DNA of 64,000 nucleotides from Nitratidesulfovibrio sp. SRB-5 (lineage in GTDB: Bacteria; Desulfobacterota; Desulfovibrionia; Desulfovibrionales; Desulfovibrionaceae), in NCBI RefSeq assembly GCF_019931275.1, contig NZ_JAIOTY010000002.1, positions 888,131-952,130 of the forward strand, given 5' to 3'. This document shows positions 33,925-43,115 of the stretch, piece after piece; within the stretch, counting starts at the first letter, position 1; every line of letters begins with the position of its first letter. A program made the translations under genes and the position numbers. The notes under the pieces were generated by a model. That model was not told the DNA's origin and searched no databases. It was given only the letters and a program-made list of their open reading frames with translations.

Positions 33925-33992
33925 CATCGTTCTGTCGGTGAGTGAGGGGCGTGTGCGTGCGCGTGGCGGGCCGTGCGGCGGGGCCGCGCGGG

Positions 33993-35552
33993 CTACTTGG
34001 CGAAGCCCACGGCGCGGCGTTCGCGAATGACCGTGACCCGGATCTGGCCGGGGTAGGTCAGGTTCTTTTCGATCTTGCCCGCGATGTCCTTGCACAGCAT
34101 GTAGGTCTGGTCGTCGTCCACGTTGTCGGAGTTGACCATGACCCGGATCTCGCGGCCCGCCTGGATGGCGTAGGCCTTGGCCACGCCTTCGAAGCCGGTG
34201 GCGATGTTCTCCAGGTCTTCCAGCCGCTTCACGTAGTTTTCCAGCAGTTCCTTGCGGGCACCGGGGCGGGCGCCGGACAGGCCGTCGGCGGCCTGCACCA
34301 GCACGGCCAGGGCCGACTTGGGCGGAGTGTCCTCGTGGTGGGCGGCGATGGCGTGGATGATTTCCTTGCTCTCGTTGTACTTCTTGGCGATGTCCGAGCC
34401 GATGATGGCGTGCGGCCCTTCCACCTCGTGGTCCACGGCCTTGCCGATGTCGTGCAGCAGGCCCGCGCGCTTGGCCTTCTTGATGTCCATGCCGAGTTCG
34501 GCGGCCATCATGCCACACAGGGCGGCCACTTCCAGCGAGTGTTGCAGCACGTTCTGCGAGAAGCTGGTGCGGTACTTCAGCTGGCCCAGCAGGCGCACGA
34601 TGTCGGGGTGGATGCCGTGCACGCCCGCGTCGAAGGTGGCCTGTTCGCCCACCTCGCGGATCTGCACCTCAAGCTCCTGCTCGCACTTGCGCACGATGTC
34701 CTCGATGCGCGCGGGGTGGATGCGCCCGTCCTGGATCAGCCGTTCCAGGGCCATCTTGGCCACCTGGCGGCGCAGCGGACTGTAGGCGGAAAGGATGACC
34801 GTCTCGGGGGTGTCGTCGATGATCAGGTCAACGCCCGTGGCCGCTTCCAGCGCGCGGATGTTGCGCCCTTCGCGACCGATGATGCGGCCCTTCATGTCTT
34901 CGCTGGGCAGGGTCACGGCGGTCACCGTCTGCTCGCCCACGTAGTCGCCCGCGTAACGCTGGATGGCGTTGGCGATGATTTCCTTGGCCTTGCGGTCGGC
35001 GGTTTCCTTCGACTCGGTTTCGATGAGCCGGATCATCTTGGCGGCTTCGTGGCGGGTGCGCGATTCGATGTCTTCGAAAAGACGCGACTTCGCCTCTTCG
35101 GCGGTCAGGCCGGATATTTCCTGGAGGCGGCGTTCCTGTTCATCGATGCGGGAGGAAATCTGTTCCTCCATGTCGGCCAGGTGGCGTTCGCGGCGGGTCA
35201 GCTCCTTTTCGGCGGCCAGCACTTCGTGCTCCTTTTCGGTGGCCTTTTCGAGCTTTTCCTCCAGGCGTTCGCCCTGTTCCTGCATCTTGCGGTCACGCGC
35301 CTTCAGTTCGCGTTCGCGTTCCTTGAACTCGTGTTCCAGTTCGCGTTTCTGGTGAAAGATTTCGTCCTGGCCCTGGAGCAGGATTTCCTTTTTCTGGGCC
35401 TGCGCTTCCTTGCGGGCTTCCTCGACGATGCGCTTGGCGAGTTCGTTGGCATCGGCGATGCGCTTGGAGCTGATGTAGCGGTGCAGGGCATAGCCCGATG
35501 CCGCGCCGATGATCGCTCCCACGACGACGTAGATGATTTCGATGAGCCCCAT
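33993..35552 (-). CDS. rny: Ribonuclease Y
   Basis: A 519-residue membrane-anchored endoribonuclease that initiates mRNA decay. Order: N-terminal membrane helix ([19 protein letters not shown], 5-23), long coiled coil (about 30-205), KH domain ([24 protein letters not shown]), and HD domain with [16 protein letters not shown] and [13 protein letters not shown]. Length matches the family (about 520). It is the last gene of a minus-strand housekeeping block, with a good terminator beyond it. Confidence 0.97.
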   Translation of the reverse strand: MGLIEIIYVVVGAIIGAASGYALHRYISSKRIADANELAKRIVEEARKEAQAQKKEILLQGQDEIFHQKRELEHEFKERERELKARDRKMQEQGERLEEKLEKATEKEHEVLAAEKELTRRERHLADMEEQISSRIDEQERRLQEISGLTAEEAKSRLFEDIESRTRHEAAKMIRLIETESKETADRKAKEIIANAIQRYAGDYVGEQTVTAVTLPSEDMKGRIIGREGRNIRALEAATGVDLIIDDTPETVILSAYSPLRRQVAKMALERLIQDGRIHPARIEDIVRKCEQELEVQIREVGEQATFDAGVHGIHPDIVRLLGQLKYRTSFSQNVLQHSLEVAALCGMMAAELGMDIKKAKRAGLLHDIGKAVDHEVEGPHAIIGSDIAKKYNESKEIIHAIAAHHEDTPPKSALAVLVQAADGLSGARPGARKELLENYVKRLEDLENIATGFEGVAKAYAIQAGREIRVMVNSDNVDDDQTYMLCKDIAGKIEKNLTYPGQIRVTVIRERRAVGFAK

Positions 35553-35754
35553 ACTGCAACTCCCGTTATGGTGTCGGACCAGCGTCCGATGTAGCGTCCG
35601 GCAATCGGGCCGGGCGCGCCATTGGGGCCGCGCGGGCCGCCCCCCGGAGGGGAACGGCGGTCAGTGCCGCGGCGTCAAGACGCGCCAGATCACCGTGCCG
35701 ATTCCATGAGCACGGGGAAGACGGAAGCTCGGGCAAGGAGGGGACGGGCGGTCG

Positions 35755-35972
35755 CGTCGCCGGGGTCCGCGCACTCTTGTGCTAAACGCGGATTCCCCGA
35801 CGGGCGGGCCTTGTTGGGGGCGAGGGGCATGAGCGAGCCCCGGAGCGCCGTGTGACGTGCCAAAGCAGGACCTGACTATGTCAGGGTGGGAACCTCGGGC
35901 GGGCCTTCAGGCTCCCCGGCGCGGGGCCGGGTATGCACACCGGTCCGCCGTACAGGTTCCCTGTTTTTTTCT
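35755..35972 (+). ncRNA. Candidate structured non-coding RNA between rny and zapA
   Basis: On the plus strand a series of clean hairpins precedes a terminator-like end: CCGCG...CGCGG around GCAC-TCTT-GTGC (about 35767-35792), GGGGC/GCCCC (35824-35841), CCTGAC-TAT-GTCAGG (about 35871-35885), and a large stem GGGAACCT (35888-35895) + GGCGGGCC (35899-35906) pairing with GGTCCGCC + AGGTTCCC (35954-35961), followed by TG and seven T residues. No open frame fits. The 12-mer CGGGCGGGCCTT occurs twice (35801 and 35896), giving alternative pairings. 6S RNA was considered because 6S often lies beside zapA, but the fold was not matched; identity is open. Confidence 0.4.
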
Positions 35973-36040
35973 TGTGAGGTCAGCGATGGCAAATCAATCA
36001 CGCACACTCCAGGGATCGTTATGCATCCGCGCAACGGGAG

Positions 36041-36304
36041 TTACGCGGATTCCTCTATTTTCGCCAGCAGGGCTTCCATGCGGGTGCGCATTTCGTCCTT
36101 CTGCTGGGTAGACTGCAACAGGTCGTCCGCCAGTCCCAGAACCAGAAAGGTCAGCAGCTTCTCCTTGCTGAGCTGTCTTCCGTGGAACTTCAGTCTGTTG
36201 AACCGTTCTTCCACCAGGGCCTTGGCGGTTTCGACCCTTGCGGGGTCGGCCTCGGCCTTGAAGGAAACCTCAAGCCCCAGGACGGTGAGGTTGTAAGTAC
36301 GCAT
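36041..36304 (-). CDS. zapA: Cell division protein ZapA
   Basis: An 87-residue protein of ZapA length and pattern: MRTYNLTVLGLEVSFKAEADP forms the beta hairpin and ETAKALVEERFNRLK...LLTFLVLGLADDLLQ the first helix, followed by a coiled-coil C-terminus. ZapA bundles FtsZ filaments at midcell. It follows the ZapB-like gene by 15 bases on the same strand, so the two are cotranscribed. Confidence 0.88.
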   Translation of the reverse strand: MRTYNLTVLGLEVSFKAEADPARVETAKALVEERFNRLKFHGRQLSKEKLLTFLVLGLADDLLQSTQQKDEMRTRMEALLAKIEESA

Positions 36305-36319
36305 GGGGCCTCGACGCGC

Positions 36320-36556
36320 CTAGGCGCCGCCGGTTTGGTCCTTGAGGCGGAGCAGCAGCGCGTCGATGCGCGTAAGCACCGCATCTTTCACGGTGCGCTC
36401 CTCGTCAAGGGCTTCCTTGAGGATTCGATTCTCTTCCGCCAGCGCCGAAAGGCCGCCTTCGACCTCTTCCCGAAGGCGACTGTTCTCCTCGCGCAGGGTT
36501 TCGAGCTGCGACAGGAGCGCCGTGACGCGGGTTTCAAGCAGGTCAATCAGTTCCAT
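36320..36556 (-). CDS. zapB: ZapB-like coiled-coil cell division protein
   Basis: A 78-residue, almost wholly coiled-coil protein (ELIDLLETRVTALLSQLETLREENSRLREEVEGG, given in part, with heptad leucines). Short coiled-coil proteins encoded next to zapA are usually ZapB, which links ZapA-FtsZ to the chromosome-terminus factor. It lies between glmU and zapA with short gaps, indicating one operon. Sequence identity alone would not prove ZapB; context is the main support. Confidence 0.65.
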   Translation of the reverse strand: MELIDLLETRVTALLSQLETLREENSRLREEVEGGLSALAEENRILKEALDEERTVKDAVLTRIDALLLRLKDQTGGA

Positions 36557-36587
36557 GTCTGTTAACTAGCCGTTTCACGGCGTGAAA

Positions 36588-37955
36588 TCAAGAGTTCCTG
36601 CGTCGCGGCAGGGTCGTCTGGCGCCCCCGCGCGATGGCCAGCGAATCGTCCGGAACGTCCTTGGTTATGACGGAACCGGCGCCCACCAGACTGCCCGCGC
36701 CTATGGTTACCGGGGCCACCAGCGCGCTGTTGCTGCCGATGAAGGCCCCTTCGCCGATGACGGTCTTGTGCTTGTGCACCCCGTCGTAGTTGCAGGTGAT
36801 GGTGCCAGCGCCGATGTTTGCGCCGGGGCCCACTTCCGCGTCGCCAAGGTAGGTCAGGTGGTTGGCCTTGGCCCCCTTGCACAGGCGGGCCTTTTTCATT
36901 TCCACGAAGTTGCCGACCCGCGCGCCTTCTTCCATCACCGCGCCGGGGCGCAGGCGGGCATAGGGGCCCACCACGCAGTCGGGGCCGATCTCGGCCTTTT
37001 CCACGTGGCTGAAGGGGTGCACGGTGGCGCCTTCGGCCACCACGGCATCGCGCAGCCAGCAGTGCGAATGGACAACGGCCGCGCGCGCGATGCGCGACGC
37101 CCCGTAGATTTCGCAGGGGCCGTATATTTCCGCGCCCGGCTCAAGCACCGCGCGCGGGCTGATGCGCACGGTTTCCGGGGCATGGATGAGCACGCGCTTT
37201 TCTATCCAGTTCAGGGCGATGCGCGCGCGCACCAACGCTTCGGACCGGATCAGCTCCGCCGGGTCGTTGACGCCCAGCAGGTTGGGGTCCTGCCCGCATT
37301 CCACGCCGATGACGTCCATGCGTTCCGCCACGGCCAGGCCCACAAGGTCGGTGATGTAGTATTCGCCGCTCTTGTTGGCGTTGGTCAGGCGCGGCAGCAG
37401 CTTTTCCACCGCGTCCATGCGCAGGCAGTAGATGCCCGCGTTGATTTCGTCCGGCTCCGGGCCGTACAGGGTTTCGTCGTAGTCCTTGGCCTCCACGATG
37501 GCCACCACGCGGCGGTTGTGGCGCACCACGCGGCCATACGCGCCGGGGTCGGGCAGGGTCAGGGTCATGAAGGCCACGTCCGCGTCCATGGCTTCCTTCA
37601 GGAAGGTGGCCACGGTGGACGTGGGCAGCAGCGGGGTGTCGCCGTTGACGACCACCACGCGGTCAAGGCCCGCGGCCTTCAGCTCGCCCCAGGCGGCCTG
37701 AAGGGCGTGCCCGGTGCCCAGCTGCTTTTCCTGCACCACGAAGCGGTGGTCCTCGCCCTTGAACGCTTCGCGCACCATGTCGGCCTTGTGGCCGATGACG
37801 GTCCACAGGTTGCCGCCGAACAGCGGCTCCAGCGCATCGTACACGAAACGCAGCATGGGTTCGCCAAGAATGGACTGCAATACCTTGGGCTTGTCGGAAT
37901 GCATGCGGGTGCCCTTGCCCGCTGCCAGTATGAGAGCGCCGGTAATGGACGCCAT
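36588..37955 (-). CDS. glmU: GlmU, bifunctional UDP-GlcNAc pyrophosphorylase / glucosamine-1-P acetyltransferase
   Basis: A 455-residue enzyme. GGAGGAACC precedes the ATG at 37955, so the 114-residue upstream extension of the frame is rejected. The N-terminal nucleotidyltransferase starts ITGALILAAGKGTRMHSDKPKVL with the signature LxxGxGTxM...PK; the C-terminal left-handed beta-helix has hexapeptide repeats (VGNFVEMKKARLCKGAKANHLTYLGDAEVG, given in part) including the catalytic His/Lys region. It makes UDP-GlcNAc for peptidoglycan and LPS. First gene of a minus-strand set leading to zapB-zapA. Confidence 0.97.
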   Translation of the reverse strand: MASITGALILAAGKGTRMHSDKPKVLQSILGEPMLRFVYDALEPLFGGNLWTVIGHKADMVREAFKGEDHRFVVQEKQLGTGHALQAAWGELKAAGLDRVVVVNGDTPLLPTSTVATFLKEAMDADVAFMTLTLPDPGAYGRVVRHNRRVVAIVEAKDYDETLYGPEPDEINAGIYCLRMDAVEKLLPRLTNANKSGEYYITDLVGLAVAERMDVIGVECGQDPNLLGVNDPAELIRSEALVRARIALNWIEKRVLIHAPETVRISPRAVLEPGAEIYGPCEIYGASRIARAAVVHSHCWLRDAVVAEGATVHPFSHVEKAEIGPDCVVGPYARLRPGAVMEEGARVGNFVEMKKARLCKGAKANHLTYLGDAEVGPGANIGAGTITCNYDGVHKHKTVIGEGAFIGSNSALVAPVTIGAGSLVGAGSVITKDVPDDSLAIARGRQTTLPRRRNS

Positions 37956-38311
37956 GGTTCCTCCGTCACGAAGGGGTGTTTTTCGGGTGTGCGCGCCGGG
38001 GGGCGCGCGTCGTCCGGTTTCTAGCCCCCCGTGCGGGGGCTGTCCAGTGGGAAGGGGTGGGGGGCGGCCCGCATTGCGGGCGCGTGTCTGCCTTGTGCGG
38101 AACAGGTGCGGAACAGGTGCGGGCTGGCGCGGCGCAGGCCGGGGAAGGACGGGGTGCGCCGCGTTCCTGCGGGCGGGTCCGCACGCGTTGCCACACCCGG
38201 CGCAACCGGCTACAGGGACGGAGCGCGCACCGCGCGGGCGGCGACTGCGGGAGGGGCCGCAAGCAAGCCATGGTGCCTGCCGGAAAGGGACGCGCAACCG
38301 GGGTAGACGAC

Positions 38312-38782
38312 ATGCTCAGACTGGAGATTCCGGGCCGCGAGGCCCTTGAACTGGACCATCTGGTCCTGGACTACAACGGCACCATCGCGGCGTCCGGCGC
38401 GCTGGTGGACGGGGTGGCCGAACGCATTACCCGACTGGCCGATGAACTGGCCGTGCACGTGGTCACGGCGGACACCTTCGGTTCCGTGGCATCGGCGCTG
38501 GCCGGGCTGCCGGTGCGCCTGCACGTGCTGCCGCCCGGCATGCAGGACGAGGCCAAGCGGCGCTACGTGGCCGACCTTGGCTCGCTGCGCACGGTGACCA
38601 TGGGCAACGGGCGCAACGACCTGCTCATGCTGCTGGAGGCGGGCCTTTCCGTGGCGGTGATGGGTGACGAGGGCGCCTCGGTGCAGACGCTGTGCGCCGC
38701 CGACGTGGCCGTGCGCCACATCCGCGACGGGCTGGACCTTTTGCTGCATCCGCTGCGGCTGGTGGCCACGCTGCGCAGGTAG
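38312..38782 (+). CDS. HAD-family hydrolase, soluble P-type-ATPase-like
   Basis: A 156-residue protein. The phosphoacceptor loop reads LDHLVLDYNGTIAASG (DYNGT for the usual DxDGT), motif II Thr is in HVVTADTFGS, and motif III/IV is TMGNGRNDLLMLLEAGLSVAVMG, as in the P domain of P-type ATPases. The family (COG4087-type) acts on unknown small phosphate esters; the replacement of the second loop Asp by Asn is common in this subgroup. The ATG at 38312 has a weak site; an earlier in-frame ATG at 38270 is possible. Divergent from glmU. Confidence 0.8.
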   Translation: MLRLEIPGREALELDHLVLDYNGTIAASGALVDGVAERITRLADELAVHVVTADTFGSVASALAGLPVRLHVLPPGMQDEAKRRYVADLGSLRTVTMGNGRNDLLMLLEAGLSVAVMGDEGASVQTLCAADVAVRHIRDGLDLLLHPLRLVATLRR

Positions 38783-38990
38783 GGAGCGTCAGGCAGCGCC
38801 GCCCTTGCCGCTGTCGAAGCCCGCGCGCGCCGTCGGTGCGGGGATGTCGATGCGCAGGGGCGCGTTGGTCCATGAAGACCGGGATGCGTCGTGGCTGCAT
38901 GGCCACGGATCGTGCGGGCCGGGCTGCGCCGTGGCCGCATCGGCGTCGGCCCGTGGCAGGGACGCGGCAAGCCGTGCGCCCGCCGTCTGC

Positions 38991-40148
38991 CTATTGCCCG
39001 TTCAGGGCGCGCTCCACGATGCGGGCGTAGGTGCCGTCGGCCTTCATGTCCCGGATGCTCGCATCGAAATCGCGCAACAAGTGATGCTGCGCGTCCTGTC
39101 TGCGAAAGGCCAGGTGCACCGGCAGCACCGCCAGCGGGTGCGGCGCCATGGTCACCAGGGAGGTCAGTCCCAGCCGTTCACGCAGCCACAGCGCCCCTTC
39201 GCGGGTGACGATGGCCCCGTCCAGCCGCCCCCCGGCCACCTTCAGCAGGTTCTGGGCCTCGCTGCCCGCTTCCTCGGCGATGAAGGCGCCCGCCTCGCGC
39301 GCGGCGTCCAGCGTGTCGCCGTAGCTCCACCCGCGCACCACGCCCAGCCGCATGCCCCGCAGCGCGGCCAGCGGCGTTCCTCCCGCCCCCGCAGTGGCCG
39401 TTCCGTCGAATCCCGCAGGCACCACCCCGCCAGCCCCCGCAAGGGCCTCGGGAATCGTGGCGCTTGCCGGAAACACCAGATGCAGGTGCTCTTCGAACAG
39501 CGGCGCGGAAAAGTCGTGCAGCAACAGGCGTTGGGCAGTGACGTACAGGCCGCATGCCCCGATGCGCCTCCCGGCGTGGCCCCCGACACACTCCCCAGAT
39601 CGTTCCCCGGATATTTTCCCTGACCGTTCGCCACCCCCTTCTCCCGCGCATTCATGGTTCAGTTCCGCCATGGCCCTGGCCCACGGGGCGGGTACCATGG
39701 TTGCCGCAAGACCCAGACGGCGAAAGGCCTCTGCCGCAAGTTCCGGATAGATGCCACGCGCGCCTGGTTGTGCGCCTTTTCCCCTGTAGGAGTAAGGCGG
39801 CAGGTCTTCATCAAACAGCACGTGCAGCGATGCGGAAGCAGGCGGGATGTGCCGGGCCGCAGGGGCGGGCGCGATGGCGACGGTCTGGGGGGCGGCAGCC
39901 CGCGTGTCGGCGGGCCGGGCTCCGGAAGCAGGGGGCAGTGCGGTGACCAGCACCGGCAGTGCCACGGCCAGCAGCAGCCAGCGGAGTTTGCCGGTCAGGC
40001 CCCGCCGGACACGCGGCCCGCTGGCGCAACCGTCCGCCCGCGCGATGCCACGGCCCATGCCCGCGCCCGTGCCCGTGCCGAAGGCGTCCCGTGCGGCAGC
40101 GGCAATGCTGTCAGCGGCGGCCCCAGCCGCCTCAGGGCACGGAGACAT
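38991..40148 (-). CDS. Family 3 solute-binding protein with low-complexity insert
   Basis: A 385-residue exported protein; its start overlaps the end of the cupredoxin-like gene by 17 bases (an inner ATG at 40061 is an alternative). After a long N-region the signal core is LRWLLLAVALPVLVTALPP. The binding fold is family 3: LHVLFDEDLPPYSYRGKG, IYPELAAEAFRRLGLAATMVPAPWARAMAEL, then GMRLGVVRGWSYGDTLDAAR and AEEAGSEAQNLLKVAGGRLDGAIV. A Gly/Glu/Arg-rich stretch (GEGGGERSGKISGERSGE) interrupts lobe 1 and looks like a repeat-derived insertion. No permease is adjacent. Confidence 0.8.
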   Translation of the reverse strand: MSPCPEAAGAAADSIAAAARDAFGTGTGAGMGRGIARADGCASGPRVRRGLTGKLRWLLLAVALPVLVTALPPASGARPADTRAAAPQTVAIAPAPAARHIPPASASLHVLFDEDLPPYSYRGKGAQPGARGIYPELAAEAFRRLGLAATMVPAPWARAMAELNHECAGEGGGERSGKISGERSGECVGGHAGRRIGACGLYVTAQRLLLHDFSAPLFEEHLHLVFPASATIPEALAGAGGVVPAGFDGTATAGAGGTPLAALRGMRLGVVRGWSYGDTLDAAREAGAFIAEEAGSEAQNLLKVAGGRLDGAIVTREGALWLRERLGLTSLVTMAPHPLAVLPVHLAFRRQDAQHHLLRDFDASIRDMKADGTYARIVERALNGQ

Positions 40149-41859
40149 CCTGCACCATCCCGTCATCCAGGCATTCCAGCACGCGCGAATACAGCGCGGC
40201 GCGTTGCGTCCCGGGCGATGCATCACGAAAATCAACCAGAACCCGTACCGTTTCGCCGGGCCAGACCAGCACGGTATCCTTGATGCCGGAGTCGGTGGCC
40301 GAACACCCGGATGGGGCCACGGCCAGTGCCGCCACCTGGGGCGGGCTGTCGCGCCGCTCCAGCACCCGCAACTGGAAGCCCGACAGGTGCAGGGCATGGG
40401 GGATGGACGCCGCGTCGTTGGACAGTTCCCATGTTTCGGTCGTGCGTCCGGGCACACGCAGCGCGGGAAAGCCGTCCGGCAGGTCCGCGTCGGTGTCGTG
40501 GCGCAGGGCGAACGGCTGGCCGTTCAGCAGCCACGACGGGCGGCCCAGCACCTCGCCGCGCGAGACGTGCAGGCGACGCGGCGGTCCCTGCGGCAGGGGC
40601 GGCATGGCCGGAAAATCACACAGCCGCACGGGCAGGGGCAGGTCGTAGTCCACGCGTTGCACCACCCGCAGCCGCAGCAGGCGCGCCGCCTCGCCTTCGC
40701 CGGGGGCTCCGGCCCCGCCGGAGGCCGATCCGGCGCGGCGCATGGGGTCGAAGGGCAGGTTGACCAGATGCCATGCGTCGTCGGGGTTTGCCGCACGCAG
40801 GTCCACCAGGATGTCCGCCCGCTCGCCGGGGCCCAGGAACAGGCGCTGCAAGGGCAGCGGACGTTGCAGCATGCCGCCGTCGGTGCCCATCAGCGTGAAG
40901 GGCTGCGGCGTGCCGTCGGAGCGGGCCAGCCCCACGTGCAGGATGCGCGCGTTGCACATGTTCACCAGGCGCAGGCGGTACATGCGGGTGACCACGTCCA
41001 GCCGGGCACCGGCCACGCCGTTGACGGTGAGCACGTCGCCGACGAGGCCCGATATCCGGTCGTCCAGGCCGGGCGCGTACACCGGCACGCCGTGGCGGTC
41101 CAGGCGGCGGTCCTGGAACAGCAGGGGAACGTCCGAGGGGCCGCTGCCCGGCGCGGGCAGGCTGGCCCGAAAGGCGCCGGTGCCGCCCGCCCCCAGCGGT
41201 TCGATGTCCATGGTGGCCAGGGCGGCGCGCTCCTCCTCGTCGTCCACGATGCACAGCCCCACCATGCCCTGATGGGTCTGGCGGCCCGAAAAACCCGGCG
41301 CGATGGCGTGGTAGGGATAGATGCCCGCCCGGTTGCGCAGGGTGACGCGGTATTCGAAGCTGGCGCCGGGCAACAGCATCATCACGGGGTGGCCGCCCAT
41401 GCGCCAGTCGGCGAGCAGGCCGTGCCAGCGCAGCAGGGTGGGGGCGTCCAGCCGGTTGACGAGACGCACCCGCAACGAGGCGCCGCGCTGGAGAACCAGG
41501 GTGGGATTCCAGTACGGGCGGCGGGCATGCTCGGTTTCAAGGCACAGCGGCGGTGCGGGGGGGATGTCGTCGGTGGGCAGGCGCGGGTCGGACGTGGCGG
41601 AAAGCTCGATGCGCGCCCCGCCGTCCATGAGCCCCATGAACGAATGGTCGCCGGGCAGGGGCAGGGGGGTGTCGAGGCTGGCGGCGGATTGCAGCCCGAC
41701 CACGGGGCGAGGCGGTGGCGGCGGCACGGTGACCGGGCGCGGCGCGGCGGCGTTCTGCGCAGCAAGGAGGGGAACCGTGGGCGCCATGGACCAGGTTGCT
41801 CCGGCAAGCGCGGTGATTCCGGCCAGCTTCAGGAAACGTCGTCTGCCGATGCGCCGCAT
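40132..41859 (-). CDS. Tat-exported multicopper-oxidase-fold protein lacking copper ligands (SufI/FtsP-like)
   Basis: A 575-residue protein; GAAGGGAG precedes the ATG. The N-terminus has a Tat signal (RRRFLKLAGITALAGATWSM). Three cupredoxin domains can be followed, but the copper motifs are broken: HWHG is RWHG, the HxH of domain 1 is HAI (YPYHAIAPG), HPxHLHGH is HALHLSGF and the final HCHxxxHxxxGM is YSRVLECLDDGM, so the type 1 Cys and its neighbours are gone. E. coli SufI (FtsP) is a comparable copper-free member linked to cell division. It cannot be an oxidase; a structural or division role is likely. Confidence 0.8.
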   Translation of the reverse strand: MRRIGRRRFLKLAGITALAGATWSMAPTVPLLAAQNAAAPRPVTVPPPPPRPVVGLQSAASLDTPLPLPGDHSFMGLMDGGARIELSATSDPRLPTDDIPPAPPLCLETEHARRPYWNPTLVLQRGASLRVRLVNRLDAPTLLRWHGLLADWRMGGHPVMMLLPGASFEYRVTLRNRAGIYPYHAIAPGFSGRQTHQGMVGLCIVDDEEERAALATMDIEPLGAGGTGAFRASLPAPGSGPSDVPLLFQDRRLDRHGVPVYAPGLDDRISGLVGDVLTVNGVAGARLDVVTRMYRLRLVNMCNARILHVGLARSDGTPQPFTLMGTDGGMLQRPLPLQRLFLGPGERADILVDLRAANPDDAWHLVNLPFDPMRRAGSASGGAGAPGEGEAARLLRLRVVQRVDYDLPLPVRLCDFPAMPPLPQGPPRRLHVSRGEVLGRPSWLLNGQPFALRHDTDADLPDGFPALRVPGRTTETWELSNDAASIPHALHLSGFQLRVLERRDSPPQVAALAVAPSGCSATDSGIKDTVLVWPGETVRVLVDFRDASPGTQRAALYSRVLECLDDGMVQDVSVP

Positions 41860-42197
41860 GGTTGCTCCCTTCGTTTCCGGTGGGGTGTGTCGCACGTGCC
41901 GGGCGGCCCGGCATTCCTCCGCGCGGCGGCCCATGGCCCGGCGGATGCACGGGCGCCGTGGAGAGTGCGCAATATCCAGAAATGTTACGGGGATACTAGC
42001 GTGGATGCCCGCGAAAGTGAAGCGCGTGCGGTATCGCCCTGCGGCGTGTTCTTTGCGCGGGGCGCGGCGCGGTGATGCCGCCGGGCACTGGCGGATTCGT
42101 CAATACGCATGGCGCGGGGGGGCGCATGGCGCAGGGGGGCGCGTGCCGCCGGGATGCACATGCCGCCGGGGCGGCGTGATCGGACGTGCCCGCCCGG
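41860..42197. other. Intergenic region between cobM and the cupredoxin-like gene
   Basis: About 338 bases. It includes a 17-base direct repeat (CATGGCGC plus a G-run) in tandem at about 42109-42142 and several overlapping GCCGCCGG words. No gene or clear promoter is visible. Confidence 0.45.
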
Positions 42198-43115
42198 TCA
42201 GTTTGCGTCGGCCTTGGGGGCCGTGCCCACTACCCCGGATGCGTCCGAAGGATCGGTCCCCCCGTGCGCGCCGATTTCGCGCCAGCCGTGGGCAAAGTCC
42301 GCCGCGTAGAGGCGCGATGCGGTATCGCCCGCCGCCTCGCCGGGCAGCACCAGAAACACCGTCTGGCGCGAAAATCCGCGGGCGCGCACGGTATCCGCCA
42401 GTGCCCCCGCCGTGGTCCAGGCCAGCGCCTCGTCGGGCCAGCCCACCCGGTGGGCCGCCAGCACCGGGGTGTGCGGGGCCACGCCCGCCGCCGCCAGTTC
42501 TTCTTGCAGCCGTTCAGGGGCGGCGGCGGAAAGGTACACGGCCATGGCGCTGCCATGGCGGGCCAGTTCGCGCAGCTGTTCCGCCTCTGGCACCGGGGTG
42601 CGCCCTTCCAGCCGGGTAATGACCAGCGACTGGGTGACCTCCGGCGCGGTGAACGACACCCCGGCGGCGGCAGCGGCGGCGAAGGCCGCCGTCACCCCCG
42701 GCACCACCGAGCAGGCGATGCCTTCGGCGTGCAGCAGGCGCATCTGCTCGCGCACGGTGCCGTACAGCGAAGGATCGCCGGTGTGCACCCGCGCGGCGGT
42801 GCCGCCCGCCAGGGCCGTTTCGCGTAGCAGGGCGTGGGTCTGTTCCAGCGTGAGCGGCGCGGAATCGATCACCCGTGCATCGGGCCTCGCGCAGGACACC
42901 ACCTGGGGGGGCACCAGCGAGCCGGCGTAGAGCACCAGGTCTGCCTCTGCGATGATGCGCCGGGCCTTCAGGGTGAGCAGTTCCGGGTCGCCGGGGCCTG
43001 CCCCCACGAACCAGACATGCCCGCCACGGGAAGCGGGCGCGGAAGAATCGGCGCGGCAGGCGTTGGAAGGCGCGGCGGGTGCGCCGCCGGAACGGTCATT
43101 GTCCTTGATGGGCAT
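42198..43115 (-). CDS. cobM: Precorrin-4 / cobalt-precorrin-4 C11-methyltransferase
   Basis: A 305-residue SAM-dependent methyltransferase of the CobM/CbiF type. VWFVGAGPGDPELLTLKARRIIAEADLVLYAGSLV (given in part) at the start and IDSAPLTLEQTHALLRETA, then RVHTGDPSLYGTVREQMRLL and TRLEGRTPVPEAEQL are diagnostic. It methylates C11 of the corrin ring. A 30-residue Ala/Ser-rich leader precedes the domain. Its start overlaps the upstream binding-protein gene by 20 bases, in one operon with cbiD and cbiET. In an anaerobe it would be cbiF. Confidence 0.93.
   Translation of the reverse strand: MPIKDNDRSGGAPAAPSNACRADSSAPASRGGHVWFVGAGPGDPELLTLKARRIIAEADLVLYAGSLVPPQVVSCARPDARVIDSAPLTLEQTHALLRETALAGGTAARVHTGDPSLYGTVREQMRLLHAEGIACSVVPGVTAAFAAAAAAGVSFTAPEVTQSLVITRLEGRTPVPEAEQLRELARHGSAMAVYLSAAAPERLQEELAAAGVAPHTPVLAAHRVGWPDEALAWTTAGALADTVRARGFSRQTVFLVLPGEAAGDTASRLYAADFAHGWREIGAHGGTDPSDASGVVGTAPKADAN

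Larger units (their letters stand above)
33484..33992. other. Intergenic region with a 60-base perfect palindrome
   Basis: About 510 bases with no supported gene between the binding protein (plus) and rny (minus). It contains the 60-base hairpin at 33514-33573, a repeated GCGGCATGCCGGT word near 33571 and 33620, and the rny terminator near 33899. Confidence 0.55.

Noticed and set aside
35755-35972. SRP (4.5S) RNA or RNase P RNA identity for the structured region
   Set aside because: The conserved GGAAGGAAGCAG loop of SRP RNA and the GAGGAAAGTCC of RNase P RNA are absent.
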